NCBI RefSeq assembly: GCF_002286775.1
Contig: NZ_NSGJ01000019.1
Span: 24,132-88,131, forward strand
Origin: Myroides sp. N17-2
Lineage (GTDB): Bacteria > Bacteroidota > Bacteroidia > Flavobacteriales > Flavobacteriaceae
Direction of reading: 5' to 3'
Length of the DNA: 64,000 nt
Part shown: piece by piece, positions 35,015 to 44,596 of the stretch
Numbering within the stretch: the first letter of the stretch is position 1
Layout: each line of letters begins with the position of its first letter
Position numbers and translations under genes: made by a program
The notes under the pieces: generated by a model
Told to the model about the DNA's origin: nothing
The model's input: only the letters and a program-made list of their open reading frames with translations
Database searches by the model: none

Positions 35015-38000
35015 ATGAAAAAAAGACTACTATCAGTTGCTTTCTTAATGGGAGCTATGGCAGCTAATGCACAAGTAGGTATTGGTACCGCTACTCCAAA
35101 CAAATCGGCAGAGCTATTAATTGAAGCAAAAAATAGAGGTTTATTAATACCTAACGTAGCTTTAACTAATACTACAGATAAAGTTACGATTACTAATGGT
35201 AACGTAGAAAGTTTATTAGTTTATGCAACTACACCACAGGGAGATATTACTCCGGGTTATTACTACTGGGATGGGGCAAAATGGGCACGTTTAACTGCTG
35301 ATAAAGATATTCCTCAGTTAGTAAGCAATAATATTTTAAACTCATTAAAGTTAGATGGAAATAAATTAACAAGTACTGTTAATGGTAAAGTTTCTGCTGT
35401 AGAGTTAACTGAGAATAGTGTAGTTTCTTCTAAAGGTATTACTGGTACAGGAATCGTTGTTGAGGGTGGTGCTAACGCTACTTTAAAGGATGTGAAATTA
35501 TCTATTGCTGATGGAGCGATTACTCCAGAGAAAATGGCAGCAGGTAAACCAGGTACTGTATTAGTAACTGATAAAGATGGTAGTGTTAAATGGGTAAAAG
35601 AGGATGCTGCTATTATCAAGGATATGGTAAAAGCAAATGAGACAATTACTACATTAAAAGATAATGGTAATGGTACGTTTACTTACTATAATGAAAGTGA
35701 TTATGGAAAAGATGGTCAGTTAAAACCTGGGGCTACAGGAACTCCATTTGATGCAAATACATTAAATGTTACTTCTGCTGATGGTGTTTACACTTTTACT
35801 GATAAGTCAGGAAAAGAATTAGCGAAGATAGATACGAATGCTAAAGCTTCAGGATATGATAATGGTACTTTTGGATTAACATCTAAAGATGTACAAGGAG
35901 CCATCGATGAATTAGTTGGTAAGATCAATAAAGTAGCAGGTACTAAAGGAACATTGAGTTCTACTGATATCGTTGTTACTGATGGTAAAGATGCTATCTT
36001 AAAAGATGTGACTTTAGCTATTGCAGCTGGTGCAGTTACTGAAGATAAGATTGGTCAAGGTGCAGTTACAGAAGATAAAATCAAAGCAGGTAAAGATGGT
36101 CAAGTCTTAGTAACTGTTAAGGATCTTACTACAGGTGAGACTTCAACTAAATGGATTGATAAGAAAGATGCTACATCTAATAAATTAGAAGCTAAAGGAG
36201 ATAAATTAGTTTCTACAGTGAATGGTCAACCAGCTGAATTAAAATTAGAAGGTGATGTAATACTTAAAGATGGTAAAACAGAAGTTTCTAAGTTACAAGG
36301 AAATGATTTAGCAACTGCTAATGTAGCTGAAGGAGAAGTATTATCATTCGAAGGAGGTAAATGGATTAATAAAGTGCCTACTGTTAATACTGATAATGTA
36401 ACGAATGGTAAAGCATTAACTTCTACAGATAAAACGATTGAGATAAAAGGAAGTAATGCTACAGCTTTATTAAAAGATGTTCAAATAGATGTAGCTAACG
36501 GAGCTATCACAGCTGATAAATTAGCTAAAGATGCTGTTACATCTGATAAAATTAAAGATGGTGCAGTATCAACTGGTAAAATAGAGGCAGGTAAAGACGG
36601 TCAAGTATTAGTAACTGTTACTGAGAATGGTAAAGAAGTTACTAAATGGATGCCTGCTAATGATTTAGGAAATACAGTTACTGCAGGTAACGGATTAACT
36701 AAAACAGGAAATGAAATAAAATTAGGTGGTAAATTAACAGAGAAAACTACTTTAACAACAACTCCAGGAAAAGAGCTTGCAATTAAAGGTTTAGAAGATG
36801 TTAAGACTAACCCATCTACTAATAATATCGTATTAACTGATCCTATAACTGGAGAGTTAAAACAAACTTCTGCTAAAAACTTATTAGAAGACACGATCGC
36901 TAAAGGTGGTTCTACTGACGAGTTAAAAGCAAAAACATTAAAAGGTGAAGGAATTACTGTAACCGCAGGTACTACAGTAGGTACTTCATTAGAAGTAGTA
37001 AATGCTTTATTAAAAGATGTAATCTTAGGTATAGCTGATGGTGCTATTACAACAGATAAGATTGCAGATGGAGCAGTTACTCCAGGGAAATTGTTACCAG
37101 GTAGAGAAGGTCAAGTATTAGTAACTGAAGGAGGTACTACTAAATGGGTAGATAAGGATGCAATTGTTACAACAAATGTATTTACTTCTATTGGTAATGA
37201 TATGACATCTAATGTTAATGGTGAGAGTACAACAGTTGATATTATTAACTCTGTATCAAATGCTTTAGATAAAGATAATAAATTAGTTACAACAGTTAAC
37301 GGTAAAGCAGGAGAAGGAATTGATTTAACTCCAGCTATTCAAGCAGGACAAAAAACAACTACTGTAACTAAAGGATCTGATAAAGTAACTGTTGTAGAAA
37401 CAATTACTGATAAAAATACTGAATATAAAGTTGATGTAGTAGAAGCTAATATCAAATTAGAAAACTTAGGTGGTCAATTACCAGCTGATAAATTAAAACC
37501 AGGTACTGAAGGTCAAGTATTAGTAACAGTTACTGAGAAAGATGCTAACGGAAATGACGTTATCGGTGCTGATGGAAAACCAGTATCTGAAACTAAATGG
37601 GTTGATAAGATAGACGCTACTACTAATGACTTAAAGTTAGAGAATGGTAAATTAGTTTCTACAGTTAATGGTCAACCTGCTACTTTAGACTTGACTAATC
37701 AAGTAACTAAAGAGATGTTAAAACCAGGTTCTGTAACTAAAGAAAAAATTGCAGCTGATGTTGCTGGTAATGGTTTAGGGAAAAATGCTGATGGTTCTTT
37801 AGAAGTAAATGCTGGTAATGGTATTACAATAGTAGATGATAAAGTTACTGTTAATGCAGGTACAGGTTTATCATTTGGAACAGATGGAAAATTGAATGTT
37901 GATTTCCCAACTGCAACTGCTAATAAGGCAGGTGTTGTTAAACCAGGTAAAGGTTTAGAGGTTGCTACTGATGGTACATTAACAGTTAACTATGAGACTG

Positions 38001-39460
38001 CTAAAACTGAATTAGCGCAAGGGAAAGTTAGTTCTACTACAATCCTTGTAAATAATGGTGTAGAAAGTCTAAACTCTACATTTAATAATGTTGCTTTAGA
38101 AATTAAAGGAGGAGATAAAGACGGTCAAGTATTAACATCTGACAAAGATGGTAAGGTAACTTGGACTACACCTGAGAAAGTAGTTCTAGATGGTGATGTA
38201 ACTGGTGAACCAAGAAAAACTACAGTTAGTGCTATTCAAGGTACTCCAGTTAAAGCAGATGGTACTAAAACTGATGGTCAAGCTTTAGTGTTTGATGGAA
38301 GTAAATGGGTTCCAGGTACTCCTAATGTAACAGTAGATAAAATTACTGATGCTAAAGACCTTACTACAGACGGAATCATCGTAGTTGAAGGAGCAACTCC
38401 TACAGAAGCTAAAGGTTCTTTATTAGCTGCTGCTAAACTTTCTATTAAAGAAGGTGGAATTACAGCTAAAGAATTAGCTAACAATGCTGTTACTCCTGAA
38501 AAAGTACAAGGTGGTAAAGATGGAGAAGTTCTTACAACAACAGGTACTGGTGATACTGCTAAAGTAGAATGGAAAAAACCAGTGGTTGATGCAAGTGCAG
38601 TAACAAATGGTCAAGCATTAACGACAGACGGAATTATCTTAGTAAATACAGTAGCTAAATTAGAGAAATCAGTTTTATTAGATGCTAAGTTATCTATTGC
38701 TAATAATGCAATTACAGCGGATAAATTAAAAGCTGGAGATACAAACCAAATATTGACAACTGTAGATAATGCAGGTACAAAAACAGTTGAGTGGAAAACT
38801 CCTGTAGTTGATATTACGAAGAAAGGAGACCTAACATCTAAAACTAATTTATTAACTGTAGATAAAGGAGCTGGAGTAGTACTTCAAAATGTTTCTTTAA
38901 CAGTGAATCAAGGAAACTTTGAGTTAAACCAAATAGGAGGTTCTTTAAATGTAAATCAAATTACAGCAGGTAACAACAACCAAGTATTGACAACAGTTGA
39001 TAATGGTGGTATTAAAACAGTGGTTTGGAAAGATAAAGAAAAACCTACAACTGTAACAGGAAGTAACACGGAAACAGGTGATGTAGAGGTAATTCCAGGT
39101 ACAGGTGATAAAGCAAATGAGTTTACAGTTAATGTAAAATCTGCAATGCCTAAAGTATTCTATATGCCTCCAGTAGTATTTGATACTTCTAATAAAAATG
39201 AAGGAAAAGTACAAACGAGAAATTTACATGATGAATATATGGCTCAGTTTGCTAATGTAAAGGATGAGTTAAGAAGTGTTGGTGCTCCAGTAAGCATTCC
39301 GAATACTGCAACAGCTACAGATTTACATTACTATGTGACATACCACGATAATACGGTTGTAGAAATCGTGTCTATTAGCAATGATGGAAAATTGAAATAT
39401 AAAGTAATCGGAGATTCTACTCCAGCTACTTTCATGACAATCGTATTCGTTGTAAAATAA
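35015..39460 (+). CDS. Large repetitive exported stalk-like protein, locus A (1481 aa)
   Basis: 1481 aa with signal peptide MKKRLLSVAFLMGAMAANAQ. The mature N-terminus QVGIGTATPNKSAELLIE and the following ~80 residues form a cap shared with the locus B protein. The middle (about 100-1370) is a Thr/Asp/Gly/Lys-rich beta repeat array with recurring units such as GAITADKL, GAVTEDKI, AGKDGQVLVTV and TKWMP/TKWVDK; I saw no cysteine. The C-terminal ~100 residues (from MPKVFYMPPVVFDT to TFMTIVFVVK) form a second cap shared with locus B, with DLHYYVTYHDN in the core. No T9SS type A or B sorting domain is visible, so export probably needs partner proteins. It resembles fibre-like proteins of Bacteroidota surfaces. 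Stalk or filament function is inference. Confidence 0.72.
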   Translation: MKKRLLSVAFLMGAMAANAQVGIGTATPNKSAELLIEAKNRGLLIPNVALTNTTDKVTITNGNVESLLVYATTPQGDITPGYYYWDGAKWARLTADKDIPQLVSNNILNSLKLDGNKLTSTVNGKVSAVELTENSVVSSKGITGTGIVVEGGANATLKDVKLSIADGAITPEKMAAGKPGTVLVTDKDGSVKWVKEDAAIIKDMVKANETITTLKDNGNGTFTYYNESDYGKDGQLKPGATGTPFDANTLNVTSADGVYTFTDKSGKELAKIDTNAKASGYDNGTFGLTSKDVQGAIDELVGKINKVAGTKGTLSSTDIVVTDGKDAILKDVTLAIAAGAVTEDKIGQGAVTEDKIKAGKDGQVLVTVKDLTTGETSTKWIDKKDATSNKLEAKGDKLVSTVNGQPAELKLEGDVILKDGKTEVSKLQGNDLATANVAEGEVLSFEGGKWINKVPTVNTDNVTNGKALTSTDKTIEIKGSNATALLKDVQIDVANGAITADKLAKDAVTSDKIKDGAVSTGKIEAGKDGQVLVTVTENGKEVTKWMPANDLGNTVTAGNGLTKTGNEIKLGGKLTEKTTLTTTPGKELAIKGLEDVKTNPSTNNIVLTDPITGELKQTSAKNLLEDTIAKGGSTDELKAKTLKGEGITVTAGTTVGTSLEVVNALLKDVILGIADGAITTDKIADGAVTPGKLLPGREGQVLVTEGGTTKWVDKDAIVTTNVFTSIGNDMTSNVNGESTTVDIINSVSNALDKDNKLVTTVNGKAGEGIDLTPAIQAGQKTTTVTKGSDKVTVVETITDKNTEYKVDVVEANIKLENLGGQLPADKLKPGTEGQVLVTVTEKDANGNDVIGADGKPVSETKWVDKIDATTNDLKLENGKLVSTVNGQPATLDLTNQVTKEMLKPGSVTKEKIAADVAGNGLGKNADGSLEVNAGNGITIVDDKVTVNAGTGLSFGTDGKLNVDFPTATANKAGVVKPGKGLEVATDGTLTVNYETAKTELAQGKVSSTTILVNNGVESLNSTFNNVALEIKGGDKDGQVLTSDKDGKVTWTTPEKVVLDGDVTGEPRKTTVSAIQGTPVKADGTKTDGQALVFDGSKWVPGTPNVTVDKITDAKDLTTDGIIVVEGATPTEAKGSLLAAAKLSIKEGGITAKELANNAVTPEKVQGGKDGEVLTTTGTGDTAKVEWKKPVVDASAVTNGQALTTDGIILVNTVAKLEKSVLLDAKLSIANNAITADKLKAGDTNQILTTVDNAGTKTVEWKTPVVDITKKGDLTSKTNLLTVDKGAGVVLQNVSLTVNQGNFELNQIGGSLNVNQITAGNNNQVLTTVDNGGIKTVVWKDKEKPTTVTGSNTETGDVEVIPGTGDKANEFTVNVKSAMPKVFYMPPVVFDTSNKNEGKVQTRNLHDEYMAQFANVKDELRSVGAPVSIPNTATATDLHYYVTYHDNTVVEIVSISNDGKLKYKVIGDSTPATFMTIVFVVK

Positions 39461-39468
39461 TATAATTT

Positions 39469-39504
39469 ATACTTCGCATAGTTTTTATAGGCTATGCGAA
39501 GTAT
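39469..39504 (+). other. Intercistronic hairpin without U-tract (locus A)
   Basis: ATACTTCGCATAG (39469-39481) pairs with CTATGCGAAGTAT (39492-39504), a 13-bp perfect stem with a 10-nt loop. No T run follows, so it is more likely an mRNA processing or 3'-stabilising hairpin that lets the stalk transcript be more abundant than the downstream part. A hairpin of different sequence sits at the same place in locus B. Confidence 0.6.
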
Positions 39505-39522
39505 TAACTAAATCTAAAAGAT

Positions 39523-39906
39523 ATGAAAAATATTATATCACGTTGTTTAGTGCTTTGTCTTGTACTAGTAAGTCAAATTAGTTTTGCACAGGATAGAGAA
39601 GTTAAGGCAGTGCATAAAGAATCTGCTCAAAAAGATATTACAGAGATTAAAAAATATATCACACTTACTCCTGCTGAAGAAGAAGGAATATATAAAGTGT
39701 TAGTAGATAAAAATGAGTATCTAAACGAGTACCCAACAATAAGTACAGATAGAAGGAATTGGGTTGTAGGTGGTTACACTTATGGGATTGAGCAAGTATT
39801 TAAAAAATCTGATAAACAAGGAAAAGATAAGTTTGACTCTTTAATGAAGAATGAAAATCTTTTACAAAAAGTGAATTTACATATCATACCAGAAACAAGT
39901 AAATAA
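39523..39906 (+). CDS. Small exported protein unique to locus A (127 aa)
   Basis: 127 aa with a signal peptide (MKNIISRCLVLCLVLVSQISFAQ). The mature part is charged and helical: AVHKESAQKDITEIKKYITLTPAEEEGIYKVLVDKNEYL, then TISTDRRNWVVGGYTYGIEQVFKK. I do not recognise the family. The TPAEEEGIYKVLVDK region resembles helical repeats of small periplasmic chaperone-like proteins (LTPAQ-type motifs), which is only a resemblance. It lies between the stalk gene and the head-like gene, 1 bp before the latter, and is missing from locus B, where only a hairpin separates the two genes. It could be a chaperone or a minor component of the structure. Confidence 0.6.
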   Translation: MKNIISRCLVLCLVLVSQISFAQDREVKAVHKESAQKDITEIKKYITLTPAEEEGIYKVLVDKNEYLNEYPTISTDRRNWVVGGYTYGIEQVFKKSDKQGKDKFDSLMKNENLLQKVNLHIIPETSK

Positions 39907-39907
39907 T

Positions 39908-42301
39908 ATGAAGAATAGTTTTATTAAAATGCATAATAGTTTGTCTAAACTATTATTTGTAGTACTTGCTGTTGTTGGTTTTGGTTTAAATGTTTTTGCA
40001 CAGGTAGCAAATCCTGTACAAGTGAAGTTAGATAAGGTTCGCCCAACTATTGATGAAGTTCTTACAGCATTAAATGGTGGAGGCCTGACTCTTTCTAATG
40101 CTAAAATAGTTTTCGGAGATAATGAACAGATGGCTATTTTTTCAGGAGGTTTGAATGCTGGGCTAGGAATGGACAAAGGAGTGTTGTTTGCTACAGGAAA
40201 GGCCGAAAAACATTTGATAAACAGAAATACTAAAGATCGTTTTGATTCATATAGTAAATACGATAGTTATAATGATGAAGATTTAAAAGGTATTTATGAG
40301 TTAGCTAATAGGGATGTTATTGTTTATACATTTGATGTGACTTTAGCATCACATACTTCTGCTTTACGTGTAGCATTTCAGTTTGGTTCAGATGAATATC
40401 CAACATTTGTAGGTACAGAGTATAATGATGCATTTGGTTTTTTTGTTAAGGGACCTGGTATTAATGGGACTGTTAATATGGCAAAATTACCAACCAATGG
40501 TAATGTAATCTCTATTAATAGTGTAAATGGAGGGGCTTATGGATCAGAAACTTATGGGAAAAGAAAAGCTAAAACTGATTTAGGACAAACGTCACAATAT
40601 ATTAATAATGGGCATGATACTAAGTTAAATGAAAATGGTTTACAAGGAAATTGGGAGAATAAGGGACCAAAACCAGTATTTATAGAGTACAATGGTCTAA
40701 CGAAGTTGATTACTTATGATTTAATAGGATTACAGGGAGGACAAACTTATAGTTTTAAAATTGCAATCGCTGATTCAAAGGATGCGGCTTACGACTCAGG
40801 TGTAATTATCCAAAAGATTCAAGGGACTACAGGAGCGGATGTTAAGATAGAGAAGACTATTGATAAAGCGTCTGTAAAGGCAGGTGAGAATGTTGAGTTT
40901 ACTTTAACAGCTACTAACTTAGGTCCTTATGATGGTACAGGAGTAAAAGTAACTGACTTGTTACCTAATGGTTATTCGTTTGTTAGCGCTACACCAAGTA
41001 CTGGTAAATTCGATGAGAAGACTGGCGTTTGGACTATTGGTAATTTACAAGCAATTCATGAAACGGCTACTTTAAAGGTAAAAGCGTTGGTAAATCCTTT
41101 AGGTGATTATACTAATAAAGCTACAATTACTTCAAATGACCCAGATCCAGATCCAAATAACAATACTTCAGAGGTTACACCTAAAGTAGATAATGGATTA
41201 AAAGGTTTTAATTGTTTCTCTGATGTTGTTGGTAATGGTTTTACATGGGTGTATAACGATGAAGGAGGTATAAAACCACCAAGTAATCCCGTGGTTAAAC
41301 AAATCGATCAACCTGCAACAGATGGAGGGTTTGTACTAGATATTTACAAGTTAGATAACTCTTTTAATATGATTACCAATGGGAAACAGTTATATAAGGA
41401 GGAGATAGACTTTCAAAAAGGAAAGAATAATATTCGTTTTAAAAGTGATAAAGGTGTTTTTGGTGATAATGATATTTCTGCAGTGTGGAATATTAACAAG
41501 GGAGCGAAGATTAATTTAACTGATCGTACAAATAATCCAAAACCTGCTATCCGAGTAGTTATTGATAAAGATGGTGTAGCTTCAATATATGGTATAAGAA
41601 ATACAGGTGGCGAATTAGAAGAATTAGAGACATTTGATAAAAAAACAAAGGAAGCAATTCCTTTAAATAAAGTTGATTGGAAGAAAACAGGTACAGGTAA
41701 AGATGTTAATAAGATTGAGGTTAAACAAGATGTTGATGGTCAGACTTTAATGACAAGTTTCGGTTACGGGCAACAAATTAAAGCTTGTGAAACATGTACT
41801 GTAGAGAAAGAAGGAGAATTATCTAAAGAAGCTAATCCTAATAATGTAAAACCAGGCGAAGTAATCACTTATACTTTTAATGTAAAGAACTTAGGGGATA
41901 TGGAGATCCATGATGTGACAATTGATGATCCGCTATTTGGCTTTGATATTAAAGTAGATGCTAAAGACAAAAAAGTGATTCCTTCTAACGTTACTATGAC
42001 TGGTGATGCTAATGGTAACTTTATCTTAGATAAAACAGAAACGTGGACGTTCACAGTTAATTATAAGGTAACTGCTAATGATATCTATAAAACGAAAGGT
42101 GTGTATAACCATGCAACTGTAAATGGTACAGGAGTATCGAATGCGTCAAAAATGCCGATTGGAGTAGGATCTAAAGATCCAACGCCTTATAAAGCTGGTG
42201 ATATTGGATGGGATCCTTCAAGACCTTATCATACGTATGTGCCATTAAAAGGACAGAGTTTGTTTATCTCTAATCCTCACATTTACCAAAAAGTAAAATA
42301 G
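39908..42301 (+). CDS. Head-like surface protein with choice-of-anchor L and DUF11 domains, locus A
   Basis: 797 aa with N-terminal signal region (LLFVVLAVVGFGLNVFAQ). Residues ~45-315 are a choice-of-anchor L-type domain (VAFQFGSDEYPTFVGTEYND, FGFFVKGPG). About 315-425 is a DUF11 repeat (ADVKIEKTIDKASVKAGENV, NKATITSNDPDPDPNNN). About 430-640 is a module shared with the locus B protein (TDGGFVLDIYKLDNSFNMI), with the CETCTVEKEG motif near 640. Then a second DUF11/DUF7507-like domain (GEVITYTFNVKNLGDMEIHD) and a shared tail ending SNPHIYQKVK. No T9SS CTD is recognisable. The anchor-L front is specific to locus A; the last ~350 residues match the end of the otherwise unrelated 1404-aa protein of locus B. 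A surface adhesin or cap is plausible. Confidence 0.72.
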   Translation: MKNSFIKMHNSLSKLLFVVLAVVGFGLNVFAQVANPVQVKLDKVRPTIDEVLTALNGGGLTLSNAKIVFGDNEQMAIFSGGLNAGLGMDKGVLFATGKAEKHLINRNTKDRFDSYSKYDSYNDEDLKGIYELANRDVIVYTFDVTLASHTSALRVAFQFGSDEYPTFVGTEYNDAFGFFVKGPGINGTVNMAKLPTNGNVISINSVNGGAYGSETYGKRKAKTDLGQTSQYINNGHDTKLNENGLQGNWENKGPKPVFIEYNGLTKLITYDLIGLQGGQTYSFKIAIADSKDAAYDSGVIIQKIQGTTGADVKIEKTIDKASVKAGENVEFTLTATNLGPYDGTGVKVTDLLPNGYSFVSATPSTGKFDEKTGVWTIGNLQAIHETATLKVKALVNPLGDYTNKATITSNDPDPDPNNNTSEVTPKVDNGLKGFNCFSDVVGNGFTWVYNDEGGIKPPSNPVVKQIDQPATDGGFVLDIYKLDNSFNMITNGKQLYKEEIDFQKGKNNIRFKSDKGVFGDNDISAVWNINKGAKINLTDRTNNPKPAIRVVIDKDGVASIYGIRNTGGELEELETFDKKTKEAIPLNKVDWKKTGTGKDVNKIEVKQDVDGQTLMTSFGYGQQIKACETCTVEKEGELSKEANPNNVKPGEVITYTFNVKNLGDMEIHDVTIDDPLFGFDIKVDAKDKKVIPSNVTMTGDANGNFILDKTETWTFTVNYKVTANDIYKTKGVYNHATVNGTGVSNASKMPIGVGSKDPTPYKAGDIGWDPSRPYHTYVPLKGQSLFISNPHIYQKVK

Positions 42302-42303
42302 CT

Positions 42304-43617
42304 ATGAAAACTATATATATTAATCGCTCTTTATACTTTGCTCTATTGGGAACTGCAGGTTCTGCGATGGCGCAAGAGAAGAAAGAGGTATTTGTAAATC
42401 ACGGCAGTATGATCAGTGTCGCTTCTGAGGGAGTGGTGTCTACTGCTTATGATTTTAATAATACTACTACAGGAAGTGTACTAAGTGATGGGACGACTTA
42501 TTACTATCGCAATTTTAATAACGATGGTGACTACGCAACCAAAACGAAAAAAGAAACTGCTAAAGCTGTATTTCAACGTTTCGATGGAGAGAAAGGTAGT
42601 CAGTTGATCTCTGGTGATGGTCTATCTTCTTTTCATAATGTAGTATTAAATAATGCTACACCTAATATGGCTTTTGATCTTAAAAACAACATAGACGTTT
42701 ACGGAAGTGTTGACTTTAAAGATGGAATTATAAAAGTAGATTCTACGGTAAATACGAAGACTAAACTATCTAGTGGAAACTTGAGTTTTCAAGATAATGC
42801 CAAAGCAATCAATCCTACTGACAGAAGTCACGCAGAAGGGTATGTAGAGAAGATAGGTAACGATGAGTTTCAGTATCCTAAGGGGGACAAAGGGCTTTAT
42901 CGCTATGCTAGAATCACTGCGCCTGAGAACGTAAAAGACGCGTATCAAGGGAAGTATAACTTAGATGATAAGAACTTCTTTAGAGCGAGACCAACCAAAT
43001 CAGGTATTATTAATTTATTAGATACTCGTGAGTACTGGACTGTAGAGAAGGGAAAAGATGATAGTAAAGGAAATATCATGCTAACGCTAAGTTGGGATGA
43101 GCGCACTACGCCAGCGGAGTTATTGACAGATCCAGAGAAGGAACTACACATCGTACGTTGGGATGCTAAGCAACAACTATGGGTAGATGAAGGAGGAGTT
43201 GTTAATCTAGGAGCAAAAGAGATCACAACTGCTACAAGTGTAAAGGGGTATGGATTCTTTACGTTAGCAACAGTTAAAACAGACTTGTTATTAGAAGGAG
43301 ATATCGTTATTTATAACCTTGTAACTCCTGAAGGAGATGGAATGAATGACTACTTTATCATTGACAATATCAACAAATTCCCAAATAACACAGTAGAGAT
43401 TTACAACCGTTGGGGAGTTAAAGTTTATGATACTCATAACTATGACAGCGCAGGTAATGTGTTTAGAGGGTATTCAGATGGTCGTGTAACTCTAGACAAA
43501 TCGGAGAAACTTCCTAGTGGAACGTACTTCTACATCGTGAACTATGAATACAAAGATGCCAAAGGTTCGCGCATGATTAAAAAATCAGGGTATCTACATT
43601 TAGAAAGCAATAAGTAA
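42304..43617 (+). CDS. Surface protein with T9SS type B (gliding-motility-associated) CTD, locus A
   Basis: 437 aa, starting 2 bp after the head-like gene. Signal peptide region: SLYFALLGTAGSAMAQ. The front ~165 residues (FVNHGSMISVASEGVVSTAYDF, YYYRNFNNDG) are a locus-specific beta domain. From SHAEGYVEKIGN on it is nearly identical to locus B. The last ~90 residues are the CHU_C/TIGR04131 type B sorting domain: VIYNLVTPEGDGMNDYFIID, VEIYNRWGVKVYDT, LPSGTYFYIVNYEY and KKSGYLHLE. Such proteins cross the outer membrane through T9SS and, in Flavobacterium johnsoniae, need a PorP/SprF-like partner; one follows 8 bp downstream. It probably anchors or organises the structure at the surface. Confidence 0.88.
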   Translation: MKTIYINRSLYFALLGTAGSAMAQEKKEVFVNHGSMISVASEGVVSTAYDFNNTTTGSVLSDGTTYYYRNFNNDGDYATKTKKETAKAVFQRFDGEKGSQLISGDGLSSFHNVVLNNATPNMAFDLKNNIDVYGSVDFKDGIIKVDSTVNTKTKLSSGNLSFQDNAKAINPTDRSHAEGYVEKIGNDEFQYPKGDKGLYRYARITAPENVKDAYQGKYNLDDKNFFRARPTKSGIINLLDTREYWTVEKGKDDSKGNIMLTLSWDERTTPAELLTDPEKELHIVRWDAKQQLWVDEGGVVNLGAKEITTATSVKGYGFFTLATVKTDLLLEGDIVIYNLVTPEGDGMNDYFIIDNINKFPNNTVEIYNRWGVKVYDTHNYDSAGNVFRGYSDGRVTLDKSEKLPSGTYFYIVNYEYKDAKGSRMIKKSGYLHLESNK

Positions 43618-43625
43618 GAGAATAT

Positions 43626-44570
43626 ATGAATATTCAACAAAACATAAAGAAAATCGGAATCAGCCTATTCGCCTTAGGCTGTTTTTCTCAAATGCAAGCT
43701 CAACAAGACCCGCAGTATACACAGTATATGTATAATGCGAATATGATTAACCCAGCCTATGCAGGAAGCAGAGGAACGTTAAACGTATTTGGTATGTACC
43801 GTACACAATGGGTAGGACTAGAAGGAGCACCTAAGACAGCTAATGTATCTGTGTCAACTCCACTTGGAGATAGCGGATTGGGATTAGGAGTTAACTTCAC
43901 TAATGACCGTATCGGTGCGATGGATGAGAATAATATCTCTGTGGATTTATCTTACGCTATTGATTTAAATGAGGATTATAAATTGGCTTTTGGTCTTAAG
44001 GGAACAGCTAATCTATTAAATGTAGATTATACAAAACTTAATATCCACAATCCTTCTGAATCAGAAGCTCAAGAGAATATCAAGAATAAGTTTAGCCCAA
44101 ATATAGGAGCGGGACTTTATATGTATTCTGATAAAGCGTATTTCGGAATCTCTGTACCTAACTTTTTATCTACAGACAGATATGATGATAATGAAAGAGA
44201 TACTGAGTTAACGATTATGCGTCAGAAAGCACACTTCTATTTAATGGGAGGATATGTATTTGATATCAGTGAGGATTTCAAATTGAAACCAGCAGCTTTA
44301 GTAAAGGCAGTAAGTGGAGCACCGTTACAAGTAGATTTAACAGCGAACGCTTTGTTATATGATAAGGTAACTTTAGGTGTTGCATACCGTTGGGATGCAG
44401 CAGTAAGTGCATTAGCAGGATTCCAAGTGAATGACAATATGTTTATTGGATATTCTTATGATTTTGATACTACTAAATTGCATAACTACAACTCAGGATC
44501 ACACGAGATCTTTATGAGATTTGAGTTATTTAACCGTCGCAGTACGATTAATGCACCTCGATTCTTCTAG
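43626..44570 (+). CDS. PorP/SprF family type IX secretion outer-membrane protein, locus A
   Basis: 314 aa. After the signal region (IGISLFALGCFSQMQAQ) comes the diagnostic QDPQYTQYMYNANMINPAYAGSRG, then a beta-barrel of the PorP/SprF kind (NVFGMYRTQWVGLEGAP, GLGLGVNFTNDRIG) ending NRRSTINAPRFF. Family members partner with exported type B CTD proteins (SprF for SprB). It directly follows the CTD protein (8 bp) and precedes the PorE-like gene (26 bp), so the three form an export/anchoring module. Its first ~140 residues are almost identical to the locus B copy, the middle (about 140-235) differs, and the end is identical again, a mosaic pattern. Confidence 0.92.
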   Translation: MNIQQNIKKIGISLFALGCFSQMQAQQDPQYTQYMYNANMINPAYAGSRGTLNVFGMYRTQWVGLEGAPKTANVSVSTPLGDSGLGLGVNFTNDRIGAMDENNISVDLSYAIDLNEDYKLAFGLKGTANLLNVDYTKLNIHNPSESEAQENIKNKFSPNIGAGLYMYSDKAYFGISVPNFLSTDRYDDNERDTELTIMRQKAHFYLMGGYVFDISEDFKLKPAALVKAVSGAPLQVDLTANALLYDKVTLGVAYRWDAAVSALAGFQVNDNMFIGYSYDFDTTKLHNYNSGSHEIFMRFELFNRRSTINAPRFF

Positions 44571-44596
44571 AAGAATAAGAGGACAAAGACACAACT

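Noticed and set aside
35314..35619. Long minus-strand open frames inside the repetitive stalk and head genes (e.g. 35314, 38278, 38945)
   Set aside because: They are shadows of biased plus-strand codon use in low-complexity repeats, with no recognisable domains.
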